Below, in pieces: positions 1 to 8,953 of a stretch of DNA of 32,753 nt (its first letter is position 1; every line of letters starts with the position of its first letter). Source of the stretch: Fidelibacterota bacterium (GTDB lineage: Bacteria; Fidelibacterota; Marinisomatia; Marinisomatales; UBA1611). Below the pieces are notes generated by a model. The model was not told where the DNA came from and searched no databases. It saw only the letters and a list, made by a program, of their open reading frames with translations. Where the stretch lies: assembly GCA_018692355.1 (NCBI GenBank), contig JABHKE010000144.1, forward strand, positions 1 through 32,753, read 5' to 3'. A program made the translations under genes and the position numbers.

Positions 1-47
1 AAATCTGAATCATTTAGCTTTTTGTTTGTATCTTTTCTTTGGGTCAT
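1..47 (-). CDS. 5' end of a truncated CDS (MTQRKDTNKKLNDSD...), product unknown
   Basis: ATG at 47-45 on the minus strand, preceded by AAGGAG (plus 55-60 ctcctt) with 7-nt spacing; the reading frame stays open to the window edge. Confidence 0.55.
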   Translation of the reverse strand, partial: MTQRKDTNKKLNDSD

Positions 48-235
48 GGCTTTTCTCCTTATTATTTGCTTCTTGTCAAAACAAATTTAAGAAAAAACTG
101 TGACCCCTTTTTTTAAAGTACAGAAAATTATGGACATAACTGCATAATCATTACCAGCAATTTCAAGTATTTTAATTATTTCACATACAGGTATTCGGTA
201 AGAACAGTTATTTTAAATAAAAATTAAATTATAAT

Positions 236-673
236 TTATTCTGAATTGTTGCTGCTTTGCTCAATCCTGCTACGAACAATCCAAATATTTTTATATCCTT
301 TTTTATTCAGAGTTGCCTTTTGTTCTTCCGCTTCTTTTTTTGTTACAAAGTTACCTAACCTGAGTTTATAAAGCGGTGCTTCAAAAACCATGTAAATTGA
401 ATCTTTCAAACTTCTCTCAAATTTTCGTAGAGTCCGGTTTGTCTCTTCCACTGAAGAAGATTCGAAAATCTGCAATCGGTATCCTTCTTGGGTTGTAATT
501 CGAATATTTTTTAATGAATCCAACAAACCAAATTGTGATGTTCCAAATATCTTATCCAGAATTTTTGGTGTTTTAGGTACTGGGTCTCTAACAGAATTCA
601 TATCAAACCAGAATAATGAATCCTGCGCTGACAAACATCCTGTGAAGAGTAATAAAAAAAAGAATGGTCTCAT
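236..673 (-). CDS. SPOR-domain lipoprotein
   Basis: Signal peptide with lipobox (MRPFFFLLLFTGC); C-terminal SPOR-like region (YRLQIFESSSVEETNRTLRKFE...YKLRLGNFVTKKEAEEQKATLNKKGYKNIWIV). Start overlaps the batE stop by 4 nt. Confidence 0.75.
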   Translation of the reverse strand: MRPFFFLLLFTGCLSAQDSLFWFDMNSVRDPVPKTPKILDKIFGTSQFGLLDSLKNIRITTQEGYRLQIFESSSVEETNRTLRKFERSLKDSIYMVFEAPLYKLRLGNFVTKKEAEEQKATLNKKGYKNIWIVRSRIEQSSNNSE

Positions 674-1416
674 TTTAATGCCCGAATTGATTCAGTTGGA
701 ATCCACCCTTTTTTCCCATCAATGAGAATAATTTCCACCCAATCCTTCTGGGTTTGATGGATATCTGCAAAGCTGCCTTCATTAATCCGGAATAGTAACG
801 TGTTTTCACCATAAAACGGACCCGAATATGCATCTACACCGTTAGCAATCACAACACCAGTATTTGTACGATTATCCTGAAAATATTTATCCGCAGCAAC
901 TACGTGGATACCCAGCGTCACCACAATGAGTCCTGTTAAAATAGATTGGCTCATACTCCCTCGTATCCACCCAAACTGGAGCCCAAATACCCACAATGCC
1001 TGAAATAGAAGTACTAAACTTCCAAACACGATCCATTCCTGTAAAGTTAAATTTGATTTGATGTCCCGGTATATTTGTAAGAGAAAAAACGGTTCCGGCA
1101 TGTCAATGCGATCAATTCGTCGCGCTTTTGCTACGGAAAGATTATGATGGGAATCCGTATCCCTGGGTGAAATTTTTAATCCATTCGAATAGGCCCAGAG
1201 AGCTTGCCCAATGTAATGGAGTCGGTAATATGCATTCCCCAAATTATAGTATAAATCCGCATGCTCATGCCCCAATTCCAAAATGGATTCATAGGTTTGG
1301 ATTGCATCCTCATATTTTTCATAAATCATGGCATCGTTCCCCTGTATTAATAAATCGTTGGGGATATCCGCAAATCCAATGGACAAAAACATCAAGATAA
1401 ATAAAATGTGTCTCAT
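670..1416 (-). CDS. batE: BatE-like protein: TPR repeats, two TM segments, C-terminal SH3-like domain
   Basis: TPR (ADLYYNLGNAYYRLHYIGQALWAYSNGLKISPRD), TM helices, SH3-like C-terminus (WVEIILIDGKKGWIPTESIRAL); position after batD. Confidence 0.8.
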   Translation of the reverse strand: MRHILFILMFLSIGFADIPNDLLIQGNDAMIYEKYEDAIQTYESILELGHEHADLYYNLGNAYYRLHYIGQALWAYSNGLKISPRDTDSHHNLSVAKARRIDRIDMPEPFFLLQIYRDIKSNLTLQEWIVFGSLVLLFQALWVFGLQFGWIRGSMSQSILTGLIVVTLGIHVVAADKYFQDNRTNTGVVIANGVDAYSGPFYGENTLLFRINEGSFADIHQTQKDWVEIILIDGKKGWIPTESIRALK

Positions 1417-3113
1417 GCCAAGATCCGATCAATTTGTTTCATCACAACTGCCATGTCCTTTAAAATGGTAGCTTCTCTCTCCATTCCGCCGGGAGCATAT
1501 TTTCCAGCATCACAGGCTTTTAATAAGTCTAAAATATTTCTCAGTGATTCGCTGGGAATTTGGTCACCGAGATAATTTTTAACACTGGCAGGATCCAAGT
1601 TGTGAGTGGATAAAATAAGTTTATTCTCAAGGTAAATGTAAAAGGCTCGACTGGCCATTTCAAATGGATCACCATTCCCTTTTTTTATTTCTTTCAATCC
1701 AGTTCTAAGTGCACCGCGAATTTGTCTACCTTCTTCCGTTGATAAACGATAACCTGTGAATTTCGAAATAAAGGAGGGAGAAACAAAAATCAGGATGGAA
1801 CATAGATAAATATAAATTGCTGTATTCGATCTCCCCCTGGTTGATGAACTTAAGTTTGCTGGTCCTGTATGAATGAACCGTATGTCCTGTCCGATTAATT
1901 CCACTTCCCGTTTGGTAAGCCCGGACCCATTGGGCTGTGCTGCATCGCTGGGTAAAATTGGAATATCAATTGGATCAGTTTGGGTTCGCTGCCAATTTCC
2001 ACTTTTCGGATCAAAATAGGACATTTGAACTCGTGGGATGGTTAAATTTCCGGCAGATCTTGGAATTAAAATATATTCCCATGATTGAGTACCGGTAAGA
2101 TCATCCCGAAACGTGTCTTTCTCAAATTTATCTGTGGGCGGGAATGCCTCAAGTTCTGCGGGAAATTTTATCTCTGGAATGGAAAATAGACCTAAGTTTC
2201 CAGTTCCTTTCATCGAAATTGAAAAAGTGAATCCTTCATTAACCTTCGCAGTATCCCGGTCTGTATGAGATGATATTTTATAGGAACCAACAGCACCCGT
2301 GAAATCAAAAGGTCGTGGTTCAGGAAAGGACTGGATAAAGATTTTCTTTTCTTTTGATCTCAATACCTTCGTTTTTGTTTCCGTAAAAAATGAATCAAAA
2401 AATGGATCGAAGAATGGGTCACGACGACGTTTCTTTTTCTTTGATTCAATTAGAACTTTTACTTTTAATTGTGGAATAACATGTTTTCCAGATGGGATTG
2501 GAAACAATGCTTTTTGCCCAAGATTCGCTACTTGGTATTTCACTCCCTGAATTGTCACATTCCTATATTGAACTCGTTTAGGTGTGTATAAATCTTCTAC
2601 CCAAAATCCGGGGAAATCTGGCATTTCAAACGGTTCAATGGAAATATTGGCATTTTTATACAATTTATAGGTTAACGTTATTTGCTCTCCAAGATAGGCT
2701 TTTTCTTTATCAATCTCTGCTACAATGAAGACAGAATTCTCCGAAGAATCCGTAGTTTTATTTACCTGGATCTGAATAGGCTTTCCACGAAAAGATCTTC
2801 CATCAACTATTCCTGAAAGAGCAGGAATAACCAGCATTCCACCCCGTTTTGGTGAAAGGGTCCATGTGAGAGTTTTGGTGCTGGTCATTTTACCATTAAT
2901 CCATTGAATATTAGTCTGTTGCCCGGGACCACTGGCGATTTCAAAATCTTTACTTACCTGATTCATATCTACTTGTGGAAAATCTTTGCTCCCTGTCACT
3001 TCTATGGATAACGTGACCAAGTCATCTTCTGTCAACTGGTTTCGGTCAACGGAAATCTGTATCGTTTGACCATATGTGAAAGACAAGACCAGAAGCATTA
3101 AAAGTATTCTCAT
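1413..3113 (-). CDS. batD: BatD family protein (oxygen tolerance / aerotolerance)
   Basis: Signal peptide, then IQISVDRNQLTEDDLVTLSIEVTGS and repeated beta domains; DPFFDPFFDSFF segment. The ORF track starts at a TTG (3119); ATG at 3113 overlaps the batC stop as TAATG and is the more likely start. Confidence 0.85.
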   Translation of the reverse strand: MRILLMLLVLSFTYGQTIQISVDRNQLTEDDLVTLSIEVTGSKDFPQVDMNQVSKDFEIASGPGQQTNIQWINGKMTSTKTLTWTLSPKRGGMLVIPALSGIVDGRSFRGKPIQIQVNKTTDSSENSVFIVAEIDKEKAYLGEQITLTYKLYKNANISIEPFEMPDFPGFWVEDLYTPKRVQYRNVTIQGVKYQVANLGQKALFPIPSGKHVIPQLKVKVLIESKKKKRRRDPFFDPFFDSFFTETKTKVLRSKEKKIFIQSFPEPRPFDFTGAVGSYKISSHTDRDTAKVNEGFTFSISMKGTGNLGLFSIPEIKFPAELEAFPPTDKFEKDTFRDDLTGTQSWEYILIPRSAGNLTIPRVQMSYFDPKSGNWQRTQTDPIDIPILPSDAAQPNGSGLTKREVELIGQDIRFIHTGPANLSSSTRGRSNTAIYIYLCSILIFVSPSFISKFTGYRLSTEEGRQIRGALRTGLKEIKKGNGDPFEMASRAFYIYLENKLILSTHNLDPASVKNYLGDQIPSESLRNILDLLKACDAGKYAPGGMEREATILKDMAVVMKQIDRILA

Positions 3114-3862
3114 TACCAATCCTTTTCCAACTTTCGGGATTTAGATTTTGCGATTTGTCGTTTCTGGTTGATCTTTTCCTGGTCTTTCAAGGCGTTCAGT
3201 ATAGCTTCAGCCTGCATCTGTTTATCAGTTTTTTGATCTTGCGTCTCGTCTTTTTTTGCTTGGGATTGTTGTTGCTCTTTTTCCTTTTCTGATTGAGATT
3301 GTTGTTGGTCCTCCTGTTGTTTCTGTTGATCCTCGCTTTTTTCCTGGTTATCCTGGTTTTTATTTTGTTCGTCCTGCCCTTCTGAATCTTGATCTTGCTT
3401 CTGTTGATCCTGTTTTTCCTGATCCTGTTCCTGGTTTTGTTTGTCTTGCTGCTGCTGTTGTTCCTGTTGTTGTAAAACCTGTTTCAGAAGTTCATAATTC
3501 ACTTTTGCATCTTCATCTGTTGGATCCAATTCAATTGCTTTTCGATATAAGGCAAGACTTTCTTCCATTTTTTGTTGATCTCGGAACATATTCCCTAAAT
3601 TATACATGGCTTTGGATGCCAAAGATTTATCATCGGAATTCATAGCATTATTTAATGCACGGGCTGCTGTCTCCATATCCTTTTGCTGATAGGCAGTTAC
3701 TCCCAATCCAAATTGAGCCCCGTTATCCTTTTTTCGGTTTTTTAAAACATGTTCATAATAAATACGAGCTTCATCATATTGACCTTCTTCGTAGGCTTTT
3801 TTCCCCTTGTCCTGGCCAAATAAGACACCCAGATAAAGAAGAAAGGCTAATAACCTAATCAT
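3113..3862 (-). CDS. batC: BatC-like TPR protein with Q/E/D/K-rich C-terminal region
   Basis: TPR repeats (AMYNLGNMFRDQQKMEESLALYRKAIELDPTDEDAKVNYELL) plus low-complexity tail; located between batB and batD. ATG at 3862 overlaps the batB stop as ATGA and starts a signal peptide (MIRLLAFLLYLGVLFGQ); the track start at 3901 is probably too long. Confidence 0.82.
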   Translation of the reverse strand: MIRLLAFLLYLGVLFGQDKGKKAYEEGQYDEARIYYEHVLKNRKKDNGAQFGLGVTAYQQKDMETAARALNNAMNSDDKSLASKAMYNLGNMFRDQQKMEESLALYRKAIELDPTDEDAKVNYELLKQVLQQQEQQQQQDKQNQEQDQEKQDQQKQDQDSEGQDEQNKNQDNQEKSEDQQKQQEDQQQSQSEKEKEQQQSQAKKDETQDQKTDKQMQAEAILNALKDQEKINQKRQIAKSKSRKLEKDW

Positions 3863-4863
3863 GATTTTCTTCTCGGTCGGGTGGGCATAACAAATCCCCA
3901 AACTAAAAAGCCAAAAGCCAGCAATGCGAAAGACTGGTATCTATCTTCATACTCGGAAAATTCATGAGTAGAGATAGTTTTCTTTTCCATGTTTTCAATC
4001 GCTAAGGCTATATCTTCGTGCGTGTCTCGATTATTATCAAACCAGAAAAAAGACCCATTTCCCGCAGACGCTATATCTATTAAGATTCGTTCATTCAAAG
4101 TAGATGTAATGAGTTTTCCATCTCGATCTCGCTTATATTCGTTTGTATTTCTCTCTTTTCCTTTCAAAGGAATCAAACTTCCCATTTCAGACCCAACACC
4201 TACTGTATTAATCATCAGTCCGGATTTAGCCGCTTGCGTTGCCAATTCCACCGCTTGTCCTTCATGATCTTCCCCATCTGTCACCATGAGCATTACTTTA
4301 AATTTATCGGTTTCTTCCGTGAATGCATTCATGGCCGTATTCATGGCGGAGCTCAAGGCTGTTCCCTGGGTTGGAATCATATCTGTATCAATTTCGTTTA
4401 GAAAAAGTAAAGCAGCCTCATAATCTGTAGTGAGTGGTAAATACAAATGACTGGATCCAGCAAATACAATGATGGCGACACGATCTCCTTTCAATTTTCG
4501 AATGAGTCTTCCCAATTCAAATTTAGCCTTTGCAAGGCGAGATGGAGTTACATCTTCTGCATCCATACTGGTGGATGTGTCCAGAGCAATGACCAGATCA
4601 ACACCTTTTCTTTCAATCGGTCTAACACGCATCCCTATTTGTGGACCTGACGCTGCCAGAGCCAACAGCGCTAGTCCAATTAGGATCAAACGATTTCGCC
4701 ACTGTATTCTGCCTTTATCAAGGTTCAATCTGGAGATGGTTCTCACCTTCTCAGATGCATTTGGAAATATCGAGTCACGCCTACGATCCTTCAATTGCCA
4801 AATAATCCAGAAAAAAACCTGAATTACCAAAAAGGCTAATACCCAACTAAAGCGGAATGACAT
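3859..4863 (-). CDS. batB: BatB-like VWA-domain protein
   Basis: MIDAS motif LDTSTSMDAEDVTPSRLAKAK; TM helices at both ends; adjacent to batA. Confidence 0.87.
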   Translation of the reverse strand: MSFRFSWVLAFLVIQVFFWIIWQLKDRRRDSIFPNASEKVRTISRLNLDKGRIQWRNRLILIGLALLALAASGPQIGMRVRPIERKGVDLVIALDTSTSMDAEDVTPSRLAKAKFELGRLIRKLKGDRVAIIVFAGSSHLYLPLTTDYEAALLFLNEIDTDMIPTQGTALSSAMNTAMNAFTEETDKFKVMLMVTDGEDHEGQAVELATQAAKSGLMINTVGVGSEMGSLIPLKGKERNTNEYKRDRDGKLITSTLNERILIDIASAGNGSFFWFDNNRDTHEDIALAIENMEKKTISTHEFSEYEDRYQSFALLAFGFLVWGFVMPTRPRRKS

Positions 4864-5831
4864 CAGGTTCTGCTCCTAAAAATGGATCGTCGTATAGTTT
4901 CCATTCCCAACCCCATGAGAAATGCAGGAATCAAAAACCAGCCATACAATTCTTTGTATTGTGTGAATTCTTTTACTTCGATCTCAGAACGCTCCAAAAG
5001 ATCAATCTCTTCATAAATGGATGCTAAAACTTTCACATCCGTGGCTCGAAAGAATTTTCCCCCTGTCATATCGGCTATATGCTGTAATGTTTCTTCATCT
5101 ATTTCATTTCGAATAAGCCCACGTCCGGGGATTCTTGTGTAGGATTGATTTGTCCCTGCGCCAATGGTATAAATTTTGATGTCGTATTCTGCAGCTAGTT
5201 CCGCAGCAGTTTTTGGATCAATCTCTCCAGCATTATTACTCCCATCAGATAATAAGATCATGACTCGGCTCTCCACATCACTGTTTCGGAGTCGATTTGT
5301 TCCATTTGCGATGGCCATGCCAATTGCAGTACCGTCATGTTCTTTGGAAGCAACCGTTATTTCTTTGATTAAAGATTTTAGTACTTTTTTATCCACGGTG
5401 AGCGGACATTGAATAAAGGATTCACCGGCAAAAACAAGAATCCCGATCCTGTCATCTTTCCGACTTTCAATAAAATCACTAGCCGTTTTTTTGACTGCTT
5501 CTAATCTGTTTGGTGGAAAATCGTCTGCCAACATACTAGAACTAATGTCCAACACCAAAAGCATATCGATGACACTAACAGATGTCTCCTGCAGATTGTC
5601 GATTAACCTTGGGCGGGCAAGTCCCAAGATAACCAAAAAAAGGACCAATAAATACATTGTTTGTAGAAATATGTGCTTTCTATTTCCAATTATCTTGAAT
5701 TCTTCAGAAATAAAAGTGGAAGATGAGATTCGCAACGTGCCTTCTTTATTTCGTCCGGACGCACGATACCAACCCATCACTAAAGGAAGGATTAGAAATA
5801 AAATGAGATACCAGGGATGCTGAATGTCCAT
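4863..5831 (-). CDS. batA: BatA-like VWA-domain protein
   Basis: MIDAS motif LDISSSMLADDFPPNRLEAVK; LSDGSNNAGEIDP; N- and C-terminal TM segments. Confidence 0.87.
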   Translation of the reverse strand: MDIQHPWYLILFLILPLVMGWYRASGRNKEGTLRISSSTFISEEFKIIGNRKHIFLQTMYLLVLFLVILGLARPRLIDNLQETSVSVIDMLLVLDISSSMLADDFPPNRLEAVKKTASDFIESRKDDRIGILVFAGESFIQCPLTVDKKVLKSLIKEITVASKEHDGTAIGMAIANGTNRLRNSDVESRVMILLSDGSNNAGEIDPKTAAELAAEYDIKIYTIGAGTNQSYTRIPGRGLIRNEIDEETLQHIADMTGGKFFRATDVKVLASIYEEIDLLERSEIEVKEFTQYKELYGWFLIPAFLMGLGMETIRRSIFRSRT

Positions 5832-5912
5832 CTAATTAAATAAGTTATTTTTGACCGATTCCTATCTGATCTCAGTACGATTGAACCAGAAAAATGTTTC
5901 GGATAAATTGGC

Positions 5913-5934
5913 GATGTGGTAAATACACCACATC
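5913..5934 (-). terminator. Hairpin downstream of tatA (possible weak terminator or RNA stability element)
   Basis: Perfect 8-bp inverted repeat GATGTGGT-(6 nt)-ACCACATC starting about 10 nt past the tatA stop; no clear U-tract on the minus strand. Confidence 0.4.
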
Positions 5935-5943
5935 CCGGATACG

Positions 5944-6180
5944 TTAACCTTCGCCCTCGTCCTTATTCTCTACGGGTGTTTCTGCACTTTCCTTAGCATC
6001 CATAATTTCTTTTTTGCTTGTTTCAACAGCATCCTTGAATTCATTAATTCCTTTACCAAGACCACGTGCCAACTCTGGCAATCGCTTGGCACCAAAAAGT
6101 AATAATATCACCAAAAAGATGAGAACGAGTTCGCCAGTTCCAAGATTGAACATGGCGTAGTTTACATCAACATTTGACAT
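5944..6180 (-). CDS. tatA: Sec-independent translocase TatA/E-like protein
   Basis: LGTGELVLIFLVILLLFGAKRLPELARGLGKGINEFKDA. ATG at 6180 has SD GGGAGG just upstream; the track start at 6192 is a TTG upstream of that SD. Confidence 0.92.
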   Translation of the reverse strand: MSNVDVNYAMFNLGTGELVLIFLVILLLFGAKRLPELARGLGKGINEFKDAVETSKKEIMDAKESAETPVENKDEGEG

Positions 6181-6195
6181 GAAACCTCCCAATTT

Positions 6196-6483
6196 TTAAC
6201 GAAAATATCTTAAGATGTAATAGGCGGATGTTAGCCCAATAATACTAGTGAAATTGAAATTCATGGCCAATCCAAATTTCAAAGTAATAATCTTCAGATC
6301 CAAAACAATGACACCCATTTCATTTCCCGAGAAGCCACCTAGATCCAGTGAAAGGCTGGTAAGAAAAAAATCTTTGACCACACCTTCAGGTAATCCCCAT
6401 CCCAGTATATTCCCTAACACACCACCAATAGCTGCGCCTATAAATAAACCGACGACTATTAAAGAAACATTTCTTTTTGTCAT
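6196..6483 (-). CDS. DUF4321-like small membrane protein
   Basis: 95 aa; N-terminal TM with glycines (VGLFIGAAIGGVLGNILGWGLP) and ...LDLKIITLKFGLAMNFNFTSIIGLTSAYYILRYFR. Family assigned from memory of the pattern. Confidence 0.6.
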   Translation of the reverse strand: MTKRNVSLIVVGLFIGAAIGGVLGNILGWGLPEGVVKDFFLTSLSLDLGGFSGNEMGVIVLDLKIITLKFGLAMNFNFTSIIGLTSAYYILRYFR

Positions 6484-6486
6484 GGT

Positions 6487-7239
6487 TTATATATCCGCCT
6501 CTGATGGTGCATCATTCCGTCTTGGGTTAATGAGCCAATTGATAATATTCCATCCAATATAAACTGCAATCAGTGGCATTAGAATGAATCCTTGCCAGAT
6601 CGTTAGAATAATCATTGAAAAAATAAACGCTAACAAAAGAATGGTATTCGTTCGCCCGGATTTAAATGAAAATAATGGAAATTTCGCAAAGTGAATCGGA
6701 CTGATCATGAGAAAGCTAAGACCGGCAACCAGCATCAATGCCGTTCTCGGATCGCCAAAATCACCATCGATTTGATGATTAAAAAATAAGTATGAAAATA
6801 AAGTGATGGTTGCAATAGGAGTCGTTAATCCGACTGTGTATGATTTTGGTTTTCCCGGCTCCTCATCCAGATTGGATTTAGCCAATCGAATCGTACCAAA
6901 CATCAGAGGTATAAAACTAATAAATCCGCCTAAAAGCGGTGGTAGTCCATCCACGTAAAGCGAATATACCAAAATGGATGGCACCACACAAAATGAGACA
7001 GTATCTGCCATAGAATCAAACTCCATTCCAAATCGGGATGAAATACCTAATATTCTGGCAATTTTCCCATCGAAAACGTCGAAGAGCCCGGCTATGATGA
7101 TAAAAACCCCTGCTTTTATGGGATGATTATTCAAGATAAGTCCTATGGCAAGAAATCCGAGAAACATATTGAACAATGTCAAAATATTCGGGATAAAGTG
7201 CCGGGGTGATCGTCTTTTCTTTTTTAGATTAATTTTCAT
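6487..7239 (-). CDS. pssA: CDP-diacylglycerol--serine O-phosphatidyltransferase
   Basis: CDP-alcohol phosphatidyltransferase motif DGKIARILGISSRFGMEFDSMAD; multiple TMs; adjacent to psd. Confidence 0.9.
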   Translation of the reverse strand: MKINLKKKRRSPRHFIPNILTLFNMFLGFLAIGLILNNHPIKAGVFIIIAGLFDVFDGKIARILGISSRFGMEFDSMADTVSFCVVPSILVYSLYVDGLPPLLGGFISFIPLMFGTIRLAKSNLDEEPGKPKSYTVGLTTPIATITLFSYLFFNHQIDGDFGDPRTALMLVAGLSFLMISPIHFAKFPLFSFKSGRTNTILLLAFIFSMIILTIWQGFILMPLIAVYIGWNIINWLINPRRNDAPSEADI

Positions 7240-7871
7240 TCAAAAGTACCTATGATTGTTTTACTTCCAGTTACTTTCTGCCCTAATTTTACGGATAAAT
7301 TTACATGTTTTGGGAGGATCAAATCAGTTCTGCTTCCAAAGCGAATAAATCCCAATCTACCTCCTATTTCCATATTTTCGCCCTTATTCGCATAACATAT
7401 TATTCGCCTAGCAATCAGCCCAGCAATTTGTTTTACTTTAATGGAACCCACCTTCGAAATAATCGTTATTTCTGTTTGTTCATTCTCGTCTGATGCTTTG
7501 TGATCAAAAGCTGCCAAAAATTTTCCTTTTTTGTATTTAATATCAGTGAAAGTTCCTTCAATGGGCATTCGGTTGGCATGGACATTGAACACATTCAGAA
7601 ATATAGATACTAACTGAGCAACTCCTACATCAGGATCATTCACATCTGTTATCTTTACAATTTTACCATCTGCCGGAGCTAAAATCATGTTCTCTCCTTC
7701 CGGAATATTTCGGATAGGATCCCTGAAAAAATTGAAACAAAAAACCAATAATCCAAATAGAATCCATGGAATGGTCATAGGAATACCTAATGTATCATAT
7801 TGCCATATAGAAACAGCTGTAAATACAAAAAGTGGGAGCACGATAATTCTACCTTCGGGAGCAAGTCTCAT
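7236..7871 (-). CDS. psd: Phosphatidylserine decarboxylase
   Basis: ILAPADGKIVKI, NVFNVHANRMPIEG, and a C-terminal FGSRTD corresponding to the pyruvoyl cleavage site. Confidence 0.9.
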   Translation of the reverse strand: MRLAPEGRIIVLPLFVFTAVSIWQYDTLGIPMTIPWILFGLLVFCFNFFRDPIRNIPEGENMILAPADGKIVKITDVNDPDVGVAQLVSIFLNVFNVHANRMPIEGTFTDIKYKKGKFLAAFDHKASDENEQTEITIISKVGSIKVKQIAGLIARRIICYANKGENMEIGGRLGFIRFGSRTDLILPKHVNLSVKLGQKVTGSKTIIGTFE

Positions 7872-8953
7872 TTATAGGAATTTCCTTTATATTTTCCCAA
7901 TTTCATTTTTACTTTTTTATAGTTTCCATCACGGAAAATCTTCAATGTGACTTTATCACCGGAACGAAGGTCATTATCTATAATAACCGATCGAATATCA
8001 CTGGGTTTATTGACCGGTTCTCCATTGACTGTAAGAATAACATCCCCCGGTTCCAACCCTGAACCTTCCGCAGCACTCCCTTCAGTTACTTCAACAATGA
8101 TAACACCTTTTGAAAATGGAATATTCAAATAACGTGAAATACTTTGAGTCACGGATTGAACAACTAATCCGGTGGAATAACCTCGATCCACATGTCCAGT
8201 GGTTCTTAATTCTTTTGCGACCCGTTTTGCGGAATTTATGGGTATGGCAAATCCAATTCCTACAGACCCTTGAGCTTGATCAGACCCTGTATAAATAAAT
8301 GTATTGATCCCAATGACTTCCCCTAAAGCATTGACCAGCGGACCACCTGAGTTTCCATGATTAATGGCAGCATCCGTTTGAATCATATCTTGGAATACCT
8401 TTCCACTTTTTAACCGTCCAAAATCCATGTTGGTTGCAGATATAATGCCTACACTTGCAGATGGTTTATTACTGATTGAAAAAAGCTGAAATGGATTTCC
8501 CAAAGCTATAACCCATTCGCCAATGAGGAGATCTTCTGAACTTCCCAATTGAGCATAGGGAAAATCAGACCCATCTAATTTTAAAAGAGCAAGATCAGAT
8601 GTTATATCCGAGCCAACAATCTCTGCTTCGTATTCTGATCCTCCAGATAAAGTAACAGAAATTTTATCCGCATTTTCAATCACATGATGATTTGTCATTA
8701 CAAATCCATCTGGGCTAATCACCACTCCGCTTCCTGAACTTTTCATGGGATAAATTTCCCGGGGATACATGAACCCGAAGAATGGGTCAAAAGAGACAGA
8801 TGAAATGTGCTGCTCCACGTTAATGCTGGCTACAGCTGGGCCAATTTTTTCAATGGCACGAGTAATAGCCGTCTCTCTAGATCCTGAAATCTCATTACCC
8901 GTGAGAAAGTTCAAGAAGAAAAAGAGTACGAACAGGATGAATGGTTTATTCAT
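7868..8953 (-). CDS. Trypsin-like serine protease with PDZ domain (HtrA/DegP/DegS family)
   Basis: Catalytic triad contexts VMTNHHVIE, TSDLALLKL, NHGNSGGPLVN; C-terminal PDZ (GSGLEPGDVILTVNGEPV). ATG at 8953 overlaps the end of truA. Confidence 0.92.
   Translation of the reverse strand: MNKPFILFVLFFFLNFLTGNEISGSRETAITRAIEKIGPAVASINVEQHISSVSFDPFFGFMYPREIYPMKSSGSGVVISPDGFVMTNHHVIENADKISVTLSGGSEYEAEIVGSDITSDLALLKLDGSDFPYAQLGSSEDLLIGEWVIALGNPFQLFSISNKPSASVGIISATNMDFGRLKSGKVFQDMIQTDAAINHGNSGGPLVNALGEVIGINTFIYTGSDQAQGSVGIGFAIPINSAKRVAKELRTTGHVDRGYSTGLVVQSVTQSISRYLNIPFSKGVIIVEVTEGSAAEGSGLEPGDVILTVNGEPVNKPSDIRSVIIDNDLRSGDKVTLKIFRDGNYKKVKMKLGKYKGNSYK

Noticed and set aside
225-238. 14-bp perfect palindrome TAAATTATAATTTA over the stop codon of the SPOR gene
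   Set aside because: A/T-only in a very AT-rich stretch; likely chance, and too weak for a terminator.
3256-3645. 129-aa plus-strand ORF
   Set aside because: Antisense to the Q/E/K-rich batC tail; its V/P/F/L-rich composition is the reverse-complement artefact of low-complexity codons.
5832-5943. Possible tRNA (including tRNA-Sec) because the minus strand contains GGTTCAATC, resembling a T-loop
   Set aside because: No matching 5-bp T stem, no acceptor stem and no other cloverleaf arms could be paired.
1128-8298. Plus-strand ORFs of 60-130 aa antisense to bat, pssA, psd and htrA genes
   Set aside because: All lie opposite conserved coding sequence, lack recognisable domains or clear SDs, and are consistent with chance antisense frames.
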